Shown here one piece after another: positions 10,945 to 21,814 of a stretch of 64,000 nucleotides of DNA. Origin of the DNA: Antitrichia curtipendula (lineage: Eukaryota > Streptophyta > Bryopsida > Hypnales > Leucodontaceae). The position numbers were made by a program, and so were the translations under genes. Each line of letters starts with the position of its first letter. The stretch's first letter is position 1. The notes beneath the pieces are model-generated. The model worked only from the letters and a program-made list of their open reading frames with translations. It ran no database searches and was not told the DNA's origin. The stretch lies in assembly GCA_951230915.1 (NCBI GenBank), contig OX579634.1:45149570-45213569 (forward strand). The letters are read 5' to 3'.

Positions 10945-13900
10945 CTAAAGCGCTGACATAGAGCTACCCTCACTATCAGAAGATTGAACATCAGACTCAA
11001 CTGCATGTTCATCTACAAATTCTAGAACGCGAGGATTCACGGATCGAGTTCTAGAAGTAGGCTGTGGGTCATGTGCAACATAATCCCGGGATAAAGCTGC
11101 TGCATACGGAGGGAGAACAAAGGGTTTTGGTGGGCTCTGGAAAAATAGTGGATTTGCAAAAAAAGGTACATCTCGGGAGGAACTCAATTCCTGGACTTGC
11201 CTGCACAAACCAATGAACAAAATGTTAGAGTACTACACCTTATGACAAATCAATATGTCTGAATTACTGAGCTCGGTCATCGACTTACTTACTAAATCGG
11301 AGTGTCTTCTGAACCTTCTGGATGATAACTTCCTTGTTCTCCTCAATTCCAAGGTCAGGCAGTGACCTTGGAATCTCCGCCGCAAGAACCACCGATTTCC
11401 GGAGTATTGGAGCTATAACGGCCTCGAAGATGCTCACATCCTCCTCAAAAGCTAGAATATGGCGACGCGTCGCACGGCATGCTTGGATGCTGGATCCTGT
11501 AGAACAAGAAATTAGACAATCAAAGTGGCATTGAGTATGTAAAGATCGACTTTGAATATGTAATGAAATTAAAATAACAAACCTGTTGCCGCTGTGCAGT
11601 CAACTACAACATCTCCTGGTGCAGTCGCTGCCTCAATGAGCATCTGCATAAACTCACATCCCTTTTCGCGCGGGCCACGCCATGGCACGTCGCCGTTCAT
11701 CGTGACATCTTCCTTGAAAACCAGATTGCGGAGGATGTCGTCCTTAGCGAGGTTAACACCCACCTTATCCTGGGACGGGACAAATTGAAAGGGAAATTCC
11801 CTTAGTGTCTTCGGCCCGGATTTCCGCACAAGTAGCGAGACAGAAAACCTCTGAGTCTGCAATTCCAACGAAGTCAATGTCAAGGAATGTGAAGTGGAAC
11901 TCATACAAATGGAGACAACTGAATGTAAAACTATAGAAAATTACCATCTTCTTCGGATCTGCGGCGGATGTCAAGTGAAGATGGTTTGTGCCAAAATATG
12001 TCTCCAATATACGAAAATCGTATTCCTGGCAGCATCCAAGAAGGTGGCTTCGATGTGCTGAAGACGACGCTGGGTAAATTACGAAGAGGGCACCATTATC
12101 GTGAAGGTACTGAGTCGCGAAGTCAAAGATAGGTACCAAGTAGTCAGATTTGAATTCGTTCCACTTTGGTACTGGAGCAGGTGCTGATGAGAGAGTAGGG
12201 ACGTGGAGTTCCTCGGGCACATCCACTATCATAAGGTCAACAGCTGACTCGGATCCCATATTTCCGTCAAAGGTGCGGTCTTTGTCATTGGAATGCTGCA
12301 ATATGCATACAATTGAGAAGTTAGTTAGTACAATATATCTATTATGAAGTTAATGAAACCACATCTGCATTATATAGGGAATTCTGTATGAAGTGAGTTT
12401 CCTGTGAAACATTCTCAAATCTAAGTCTAATCCAGCAATTTGAAGAGAAGATTTACCATGGCTAAGAAGGCCTCAATGTCCTCGAAGGACTTCGTTCCCA
12501 TCTCAAGATCCTTGAGTGCCATGTTCAGTATACACTCATCGATATCAGACCCCAGAATCATAGTCTTAGTTGACGGCGTCATCCCCTGCACCATGCGCTC
12601 CTGAGTGAGGGAGAATCCGGATGATGAAAGGTTGATGTTTGCTGCACTTGTAGCTGGTTCCGGAGCTTGGGTGATGTCCTTCTCTAGCTGATGCTTCTTC
12701 GTCCCCTTCCCTTCCCCTTTCTCAATTTGTCGCTTCTTCTTGTTCTCTTCGCCCTTCTTCTTGTTTAGTTCAGACTTCTTCTTGGCCTCCTCCAACTTGT
12801 CCACCTTTTTCTTGTTGGCGAGCTCTCGCTTTGCGATGGCCTTGGCCCTCGCCTCTGGTTCCAGTCCAGCAAATTCATCAAACTCCGCATCGGTCACCGT
12901 GGCCCCCTTCAGCGTCTGAAAGAGGTCCTCTTCTTCTGGTGGAGTAACGCCGAAGTTACACTCAAGATACCATGGACATGTCTGCAAGTGAGGACTTGTC
13001 CACTTTTGCAGTTGAGTAGTGGAGAACATGCAATCCGCTGACGACCGGTCGAGCCATGTAGTGAGAAACGGTGGTAAGTCCTCTTTCCTAATAGCCTTCT
13101 TGCCATACAACTCGAACTTGAAGTATCTATACACATCAGGAGTCGCTTCCGTCAGTTTGAATAATTATAAGAAACAAGAGAGTACTGAACATCTATATGT
13201 AACTGATAATAGATAACAAGAGGTCATAAAATCATGAGGAGGAAAACGAAGTGGTCCAACAGAGGACAACTACCATAATAATCCACAAACTGAGGCAATG
13301 TCCTACAAACAACATAATCTAGAACATGGACACAATACAAATTAGTTAATATGTATTAAAATGATAGTACTACCTGTAAATCAATCTCTTCGCCGTCAAG
13401 CTAGTTCCCCTGTACAACGCAAACCTGTCCGATTTCTTGAAGGCGTCCTTTCCCTTGAAGACCCCTGTGTAGGCTTGGTCCCATTGCTTCATCCGCCACG
13501 TCTCCAAATACTCTACTATTGTCTCGGGCTCACTCGGGGCGGTCATGTCAATTGGAATGCTGTCAGCGTAGGTGATGGTCTCAAACATCTCCGCAGCTGC
13601 CTCCTCTAGCTATAAAATACATAGTTTAGTCAGACCTTGTGTCAAATAGAGTAACCTACTTCAGAATGAATAATAATTAACTAAGTGAAAGGAGAACACA
13701 TTCGGCAATTTCATATTCAATCAAGTAAGGATCCTACCCCGGCGTAATAGGCAGCCTTGGCCAGAAAAATGCCCAGCTTTTCCTCATTCACTGGATGTGG
13801 AGGAAAGTGACGAGCTTCTTTCGTATGAGAACTCGCGTTCATCCATCTAAGCCATCTGACCTTGTGTCTTGGTTCCACGGCTGTAGTCGCAATCAGCTGC

Positions 13901-15289
13901 AGCTTCTCCAGTGTCAACTCAAGAACAGCATTGTGGCTCTAGTGGCTCTCAATCTGCAAGAGTCCGAAACTTAGAAATAATTCATGCATAAAATCAACAC
14001 ATGTCAAAATCAGTCACTATGTATTAAAAAGTTACAAACCTCTTTGAGCCAGTCCGGGGTAAGCTCTGGATTTGCGACCGCCACAATCTTTGAAAGCTTC
14101 TTGTAATGTCGATCGGTTGACCCTTTAATAGCCGCTCTCATTGTGGCAACGACATCCTCCCTGGTCACTTCCACTTCTTGATTTTCATCTCTGAGCTTTT
14201 GAATTGTGGCATCAGCTGCAGAGGAGATCTCTTGCTAAGAGGCAAAAGTCGTCACACCAATAATGAATACAAGGATTATAACGAGTACACTCGATATGAT
14301 TACACCGTGCATTTATCAGACAATGGATTGCATAAAAAATAATATTTCATACTCTAAAGATGAACCTAGTGAATATATGCAGGGGCATGGTATACCAGCT
14401 TGTCTGGGTGTGCATCTTACAGGTCTTCACATCCTCCTCAGTCAACAACTTCTGAAACTTATCAAGCTTCATAACCCCGTATTTCTGAACGCGATAGAGG
14501 GTATGCACAAGGTTCGTCTTGACGTGGGAGTTCTCTGTATGCCTGTCCATCCAAGTAACAACGACTTGTGAATGACAAAGTAACCATGTTAAATGCTATG
14601 ATCTATACCATGAATTCAATGTGATTACTCAAGTAAATAATAATATGAACTTACATGTTAATGTTGTGCATTGCTTGCATTGCCACCCCAATGCGTTGTC
14701 TTGTATCAAGGACAATGGAGTCCACACAAAAATGCCAAGAATGCTCTTGACTGTGCAGCCTCTCAATATGGTTCATCCAGGCTATGCGTCTGTGATTTCC
14801 GTCACAGACAAAGAACTTATAATCTATTAGATGCTTCAGAGATGGAATGGACTGCAACTGAGTATTGAAGGTGTCGTTTATCGAGTTCCAAATGGGACCC
14901 CACACACGCTTCTCCTCATCACTGAAAATCTCCGTATTTCCGTTCTCGTCAGAGTATGACACATAGAACACTCGAGCTCCTTCATCATAACCCCGAGAGA
15001 ACTGGTTGTCTAGAAGGGTCACGTCGCAAGTAAGCGTAGGACGAACCATTGGCATAGGCACCATCCTGCACAATGGAATTTTCATGCGTGAGTGTCCATC
15101 CGACGTCATCTTTAAACTGTTGATGACGGCCACCGTGTCGAATGATTGCACACGCCTGATGTCTTCCTCAAGAAAACAGGGCTCTACACCCGGAATGTAG
15201 TCCTCCGCAGGATCATCCTCTGCGTCATCGTGAATGACCTCATGAGCAGCTGTGTCGACATAGAGGCGATGAACACCTTCCCGCTGATC
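10945..15289 (-). CDS. ParB-like domain fused to a beta-class N6/N4 DNA-methyltransferase domain
   Basis: Eleven exons join with consistent phases: 15289-14655, 14542-14431, 14234-14040, 13953-13738, 13609-13374, 13302-13274, 13145-12457, 12295-11945, 11856-11583, 11496-11289, 11200-10945. They total 1067 codons. Exon one holds a ParB/sulfiredoxin-like signature (VCDGNHRRIAWM, about residues 155-205). A Lys-rich coiled region with likely nuclear signals sits near residues 570-630. A methyltransferase domain follows in beta-class order: motif IV position DLMIVDVPEE (about 723), then PASSSAHRSHLL, then motif X/I DVVVDCTAATGSSIQACRATRRHILAFEED (about 901-930, split by an intron). Such enzymes move a methyl group from AdoMet to adenine N6 or cytosine N4. 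The catalytic DPPY/W tetrad is replaced by DVPE, so activity is doubtful. One in-frame TAG (13939-13941) would truncate it unless splicing differs. The 5' end and the third donor are least certain. ParB-methyltransferase fusions are familiar in phages and bacterial mobile elements. Confidence 0.7.
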
Positions 15290-15456
15290 CTGCACCTTCA
15301 CGATTCAAATAGGCAAATAAGGGACAGCAAATGAAGTCATGATGAACGGATTCTCAAACATGTAAAATGAATGCAATGCAATCATAGATTCATAGTGGGA
15401 GCCCTGTAGGTTGCAACTAGGGAAGGCACTTTATAATGTAACCTAGCTAGTCATAT

Positions 15457-15894
15457 TCAGCAACAGGCCTCTGTAGGAAGACGGAACATCCCGCAACAGA
15501 ATATGAGGACGTTATTGTCAATGATCGGTCCAGAGTCAACATTGTGAGAGCAAGTACAATAGTCGACGCTATACTGCGGATCTGCAATTTCCATATCCCA
15601 TGACCCTAGTGACGTACAGCTAGACTCCTGCGGTGACATTGGTTCCTCAGCATAGAGATGATTCAGTCCATCATCAAGTTCACGGATGAGGTCTGTGAGG
15701 TCTCCTACCATATCCCCCTGCGCTTGATCTTGATGAATATCTTCGTCCACGACAGGAATCGGGTCGAGCACAGGAACAACGACTTCGGCAGGAATGAGGT
15801 CATAGTCCGGAACATCTGGAACCTGATTGGCCATTGTCTCTACTTCGTGAGCTGAAGCTTCCACCCCGTTTGTGCTCTCAACCTGCTCAACCAA
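15457..15894 (-). CDS. Possible acidic 5' exon of the ParB-methyltransferase gene
   Basis: An open stretch of about 145 residues lies just upstream of the ParB exon on the same strand. It is rich in Asp, Glu and Val (for example MANQVPDVPDYDLIPAEVVV, an ATG start at 15834). It could be the N-terminal exon, but I could not find a convincing donor in the phase needed to join 15289. No domain is recognised. Confidence 0.3.
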   Translation of the reverse strand: MVEQVESTNGVEASAHEVETMANQVPDVPDYDLIPAEVVVPVLDPIPVVDEDIHQDQAQGDMVGDLTDLIRELDDGLNHLYAEEPMSPQESSCTSLGSWDMEIADPQYSVDYCTCSHNVDSGPIIDNNVLIFCCGMFRLPTEACC

Positions 15895-16071
15895 TATTCT
15901 CGATTAGAAATATGTCTTGGATGCCTATAGACATCTGAAGTACATATCAAAAAATGGACACAACCGCAAACAAGCAAGGCACCCAGTTTTGGTCATCTGC
16001 GTTCAAACTCGTAGTCATCCGATTTAATATATATGTAGACAAGGATGCATAAACCCTCACAGTGAATACCC

Positions 16072-16490
16072 CCTCTCGGTACCGAGATGGTCCTGGACAC
16101 CCGGTCACGTATGCTTGGGGGCCGTAAAGACCCTGAGAATGACTGAGATCGGTGACCCAAGCTGAACGCGACAAAATCGAAACACCAGACCGGCAAGATC
16201 GCGGAGCCAAAAATAAAATACAAATCTGGGATCTCCCAATACCAGTCCCCAGCACTGGATCCAATACGAGTGGGGGAAACACAAAATGTCACGACAAGAC
16301 GTCAAAAACTGAGCTCATTAGGGCCCCTGTCCAATCCCTTCCCCGCACCGAGAGGGCTTTCCACACCCAGTGAGGTATGCTCGGGGGAAGCATACACGCT
16401 GAGTATGACTGAGATCGGTGACCCAAGCTGAACGCGAGAAAATCGAAACACCAGATCGGCAAGAATAAAATACGGACCCGTGCCCAATCT
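16072..16490 (+). repeat. Two tandem copies of an interspersed repeat (CCGCACCGAGAGGG family)
   Basis: Copies with core ACCGAG at 16081 and 16347 share ACACCC...GGTATGCTYGGGG, then GACTGAGATCGGTGACCCAA and AAAATCGAAACACCAGA. They lie about 266 bp apart. Related copies lie at 29290-29800 in the same orientation, with a similar internal spacing. The first begins with the palindrome CTCGGTACCGAG. No coding capacity. Family unknown. Confidence 0.7.
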
Positions 16491-16728
16491 ACGAGACATT
16501 AGAGAAAAATCGGACTCGCGAGAAGGCTGCCAAGAAGTGCTTTAGAGGACTCACGGATTACATTTATTTCTTGCATTCCAAAACTATTCCCCTATTTCTG
16601 CTCACCATTGGCGGGGGGGGTGATGAGTGCATACGGACAGTGAACGCAATTCTATTGGGTAGTACACCCGCATTGCCAAAGCCGTTGGTACAGAAGGATT
16701 CATATTTAAATGGAAAAGAGTTGTGCTT

Positions 16729-16843
16729 TTTACTGTTTTTTATTTGAAGAGATGTGTTTTTTATTTTGAAGAAATGTGTTTTTTATTTGAAGAGATGTGT
16801 TTTTTATTTTGAAGAAATGTGTTTTTTATTTGAAGAGATGGGA
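16729..16843 (+). repeat. Tandem repeat, alternating 22-24 bp units
   Basis: GTGTTTTTTATTTGAAGAGAT and GTGTTTTTTATTTTGAAGAA alternate about five times. Simple local duplication between cargo genes. Confidence 0.75.
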
Positions 16844-17426
16844 TGGTACAATTACCTTTGGCAATAGAATATTGGCAAGCTGAGTTGGCAACAAAATTTC
16901 ATGAACAGGGTCTGCATATTTTTGGCTACGCCTGGTCTCTTGTTTTCAACACTATTGAAGGAAATACAAAGAAGATTACCTGAAAATCCATGAGATCATG
17001 AGGTGTATTCTCCCAAATGCAAGACTGAGGCCTAATTCAGACAATTTCCTTTATAAGTGCTGCAAAGATTATAAGTGGCATTACATAAAAAGCGTTTGCA
17101 CAAAGAAAGTACTAAGATTGAACCATTCAACTGAGGATTGACGTTTACAGAAAAAGGCAACTGGATCTCCACCGTCGAAACCATTTCGAGCTGAGAACTG
17201 GAATCGGGAATCCCATTCTGAGACTTCACGGGAAGAGGGAATCGCATATTCATCAAAATGGAGAAAGGGAATCACCTGAAAAGCGAGGTTGGAGGAGGGA
17301 CGGAGCTTGTACTCAGTCCTGTTCTTCACGAGGGAGAAAATTAAACCTGAAGTAAATATTGAGAATAAATCTTCATGCAGCATCATCTTCATTTGCTGGG
17401 AGAGACTCTCGAGAGAGGTACCTTGA

Positions 17427-20400
17427 CTAAACTCTAGCACAACCATTTCGCCACTCTGCATGCTTCGCACTTCCTGATGATGCAAGATAAATTTGACGCC
17501 TCTTTTCTGTTAGCGCCCTAGCAGCTATCACGATTGGACTACTTGCTAGTGCCCTAGTTTTTTCTCGCTTGCACTCCCTCTCCTGGATCACATGATACCA
17601 CCATTGGAACGTCTGCACGATTGGGAGATGGTGTTGTTGAGTTCCAAAATGTTGGGTATGCTTTGTGTAAGTCGTTTTTGCCTCGTAGTGGCTTTTTTCC
17701 ATTCCCTGGGTTGACCAAACTGATATGCTCCCATACTTTGTAACAAACCAGGAGCTATGTTTCACTATGACATGCTGCCAAAATCCAGATGAGAAAAAAT
17801 ATTAATATAAGTTGTATTGCAAAACATCAATGACAATATGGTAACTTGCAATTCAACAAACAACAATGCAATTATGTGAAGGAAGAATAAACAATTATAC
17901 TTACAACATAATGCGTAACAGAGCCTTCCCCCAAAGCAGCCATGTATGCTTTGCCCCATCGCTCGACGATGCTTTTGTAGGCCCTTTGTTGTGTTGTACT
18001 CAAGAAAAAGCCAGATGTCTTTCTTTGACTAGGTTTACTCATACATTGAAAGTATGGCAAGAGTTCTGTGAATGCCAACCACACCTCTTGGCGTTGAACC
18101 TTTGATTGCCCTTGATTTGTGTTGTTCCTTTCTGCATCACAAACATCTTTCCACACCGTGTCAAAGGTAGACCAAGTCGAGGGTTGAAACATTTTCCGAC
18201 ATTTGGAACCATTGAACGAGAGCTTGGACGGCAGGTCAGAATTTGCTCCTGATAGCTTTGGGTCTCGCGTTAGAACAACAAATCCACCACAAATCCCAGC
18301 TTTTGACAACACTTTTTCCATTGCCGCCACAACTTCCTTCCTCTCTGTCGGGTCCTTGATGAGCCAAACGTACAAAATTTGCAAGTGCACAATTTTTTCA
18401 ATGACACGGCACATTGCATGAAGAGTGCAGAAATGGACAAGCTCAATGGGAATCTTAAGAATCGGTGCCCATTTGCCATCCCCATTTGGGCCACCATCAG
18501 GGCCTCGACTTGGCTTTGCTTGAATTGATTTAGAAAACAACCCCCCATTCCATGCTTGTTTGTGCCGCCATGGCTCCACTGATTCTAATGCTGAGAGTTG
18601 TCGCTTCTCCCCTTTGCTCTGCCAACAATACATGCAGGAATGCAATGAATTGGCACCATGAGAAAACCCATATAGGCATTTGACCGTTTTCATGTCACAG
18701 GCCAAATGCCATTCTATTGAAAACTCCCCTACATTCTCCACGACAAGCTTTTTGCCAGATGATTGAGCCTCTATAACTGCTGGAATGGGAGTTTGTTCCA
18801 AAACCCATTTCAAACATTCATGTGACTCTTGCACCACTTGAAACGTGCCTATGGGCCATATTTCCCTTTCCGATTGTACCAAGAAGAATTTGGGATCACT
18901 TTTGAGCAAATTTGGATTGTTGAGCGCTCGATTCATGATTGTAATTGCCATCCGCTCTTGCTTTTGTCCCTTTATTATTTCTGCCTCGTCCATTTTGAGT
19001 ACAAAGACGAGGGGCCCTACACCAACCTCTGCAAACATTTGAATGGACATTGAATAAACTTGAAAGAAAAAATAGCCAAATTGTAATATAAAGGATTGCA
19101 TGCAATGGCGTGAAGGGGCGACATATGAAGTCAAGTACCTTCTATAGTGAATTCATAGTGCTTCACCATTGATTGTTGTACAGTTAGCAAATCTACAAAC
19201 AAATTATTGCCTGGGTTGAGGTGCAAATGTGTTGGTGTTTTACGCTTCTTTGGGTCTTCATTGAGGCTAACAGGAACCTCCCACGAGTTACTAATATGGA
19301 AGTATTCACCTACATAGTCTTGCAACTTGGAATTAAGTTCAGTCCTCAGCATGCCCACCTGTAAATTCCCAAGCAAATGTAACAAGAATAACTATAAGCA
19401 CAATTTTGCAACCATGAAAACAATACAACAACAATCATAGAATAAGTCAAATTAATGCAAGAAGTATATGCAAAATCATAAAGGGGAGTTGTGGCACTAA
19501 CACGGAAAGCAGTTGGCATGAATTTGAAATTCAAGTTCTTATCAACTTGGCGGACACCATTCTTCATAATTTGGATTAGTTTGTTGTACCCTGCATGCGG
19601 GACTCCATTCTCATCTTCAACAGACAAGATCTCATGAGCATCCACAATATCACCTACCGCTTTGAAGTGCGCATTTGTTATGCCAGCAGCCACCTTCCGA
19701 AACTTTGGAGCCGCCATCAGGGACTTTGCCTCGCCCTGTGAAAAGATTTCACTTAAGACAGCACCTGTGGCACTTTGCTCCTTGCTTGCACCACAGAGTC
19801 TCTTGCATGTGCCATTAAGGGTATTAGCTGAGCGGATGGCAGAGACTGTCTCATAGTAAAGGAGCTCCCTAAAACAAAACAATAGTTGATTCAATCAACG
19901 TCAATTTTACATTAAAATTGAGAAAGTGAATTGCAGGGCATTCTTGGTGGGCTCACCTGAGTTGTGCCTTCACTTGTTTCGCCCGGCCACCTCCTTTGGC
20001 TAAATTTGAAAGGTTCTTCTTTTTTCGCCCTACAATCTTAGAACCTCGCAATCTTGCAACCTGCAAGTTTGAAACGGCCAAGTCATTCTGACTTGTGAGA
20101 AGCTCGAGCTCCAAATTCTTGATCCGTGTTTCATAGTTAGCTTTTAAGCGTTCTGTTTCCTGTGAAGTGCTTGCTCTTGCATTCTCCATGTCGATGTTTA
20201 CCTCTACCAAATGCCGAGCCTTATCTTCGATGTGCATAGAAATCTCTGCATTTAACCTTCGGAGCCGCATTTGGTAGGCTACATCTACGTCGTGCAAACG
20301 ATCTTCCTGTGTCGCTGAAAGGTGCTGAAATAAAAACCTGTCGTGAGCCCGTCCCACCCTCTCTGCTTCAAATCTCGATTCTGCTTCTTCCTTCGCAGCG

Positions 20401-20528
20401 CCCAACCTTTCCACCAAAGCCGCAAACTCATCGCATCGTTGCGCATACTCATTCCCATTGCAAAGGGATGAAGTATATCCATACAATCCATTGGCACCAT
20501 CTCCCACAAAGCAAAGGAGTCCTTTCAA
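17427..20528 (-). CDS. Intact five-exon gene for an RNase H-like, transposase-like protein
   Basis: Exons 20528-19957, 19868-19502, 19358-19139, 19028-17905 and 17774-17427 join in phase through GT-AG introns to 877 codons including stop. The N-terminal part is a long coiled coil (about residues 25-170), followed by a basic KIVGRKKKN stretch. The core has features of an RNase H-like nuclease: Asp in CDMKTVKCLYG, a possible zinc site SLHSCMYC, a second block IPIELVHFCTLHAMC, and a late HVIVKHSSWFVTKYGSISVW with GMEKSH offering the acidic residue. From memory, the same block order occurs in uncharacterised, often repeated proteins of cnidarians and other animals; I know no name for the family. 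The frame continues upstream to 20834 with similar coding character but meets a TGA at 20589-20591, so the original protein may have been longer. It could be this element's recombinase or cargo. Confidence 0.65.
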
Positions 20529-20834
20529 GTCCCGGAAGGTAGGTGGCTTTTGTGTAATAGGATTTTTGGGATAAACACTCCCATCAAGTCAAATGTCAAG
20601 GTTTGTGTCTCCTGCTTTCCATTTGGCTTGGAATTCAGATCGAGGTGCCTGGTCCAAAAGCTTGTGCCCACGAAGAATTGCAGGGCGATACTTTGCAGGA
20701 ATTACACAGCTTGGACTATAGGAACCCTCGGGCTTGTAAGCATTTGATATTTCACCCAAAACCATCTGGGCGTGTCTGCGCAGCTTCCGAAGATGATTGC
20801 CAAAGTGAACTACAAAATTTGAAGAAGACCCCAA

Positions 20835-21471
20835 TCAAAAGCTTCAACGACAATTCTATTAGAAGTTGCAGAATTGAACCCAATAAGAATTGAACGAATA
20901 AATGATTCCAATTGCAAAATTGAACCCAAAAAGAATTGAAAGAAGAAACGATTTCGATTGCAAAATTGGCAGAATCGGCAGAGGAACAAGCGCCGTGAGA
21001 GCAGGAGAAGCCAGAGGACTTGGAGCTCTGCGTTGCATGTCAACGGGCGTGCGGGTGGAGCCCAATTCTTAGGCAAGGGCTGACTGTTGTGTGTGGGAGC
21101 ATATACAATAATAAATTTTTTGTTGTAGAAGACTAATTCGGAACTATAAACTAATTTAGTGACTACCAATTAGAAATTATAAACTAAATTGATAAATTGT
21201 TTTTTTAATATGAATATATCAATCTAAATCTGATTAATCACATTCAATGTCCTCCATTGGGTCTTGTCCAGCACCCTAAAAAATAATCATTATGAAATTT
21301 TACTAAATGAAGCTTTAAATTTTCTATTTAAAATAATTTTTTCATTACTTTTGCAAAGAAAAAAATTACAATGATTTTGTACTTCTTAAATTCCAATTCT
21401 TTTTATTTATTAGTGTAAATCAAACTCATCTATGTTTATTGAATTGGTAAAAAATATTATCTCATAGTTCA
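20835..21471. other. Upstream flank of the RNase H-like gene
   Basis: Probable promoter and leader region for the minus-strand gene. It includes short direct repeats of AATTGAACCCAA(T/A)AAGAATTGAA near 20870-20940. No gene is supported. Confidence 0.35.
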
Positions 21472-21814
21472 TCTACACCTTAAATTTGTTTGTTTGCTTC
21501 TTTGTTTGTTTGATACAAGGAAGGGTGCATGGACTTTGTTTCATGACGTTTGGACTTACAGTGTAAAAGTTAGTAAAAGTTATGGATTTTTGAATTATAT
21601 TTAAATTAAAAAATTGAATCAAATCGTTTTATTTTAAAATACCATAATTTTCACATTGCATGTTCAAACGCCACAAAACAAAGTCCTTCTACCTCTTTGC
21701 TTCATGGTGTTCAATTCATGATGAATTTAGATATCCCTATAAATTTAAAAAAATTTTAAAAAATACTTTTATTATTATTTTATTATAATGTGGCAATGGC
21801 ACATGGCACACTAG
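21472..21814 (+). mobile_element. Helitron-like non-autonomous insertion, copy 1
   Basis: Begins A|TCTACACCTTAAATTTG and ends GGCACACTAG, with the TC start and CTAG end expected of Helitrons. The interior holds an inverted pair: GGACTTTGTTTCATGACGTT and the later AACGCCACAAAACAAAGTCC. A longer relative lies at 25156-25754. The base after CTAG is G, not the T expected for insertion between A and T, so the right boundary is uncertain. Confidence 0.45.

Noticed and set aside
16612..16621. Run of G near 16615 and another near 56930
   Set aside because: Simple homopolymers with no associated structure.
17081..17485. 134-residue minus frame overlapping the last exon of the RNase H-like gene
   Set aside because: It lies in another frame over the 3' end. 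The stop at 17427 in the spliced frame gives a more coherent protein.
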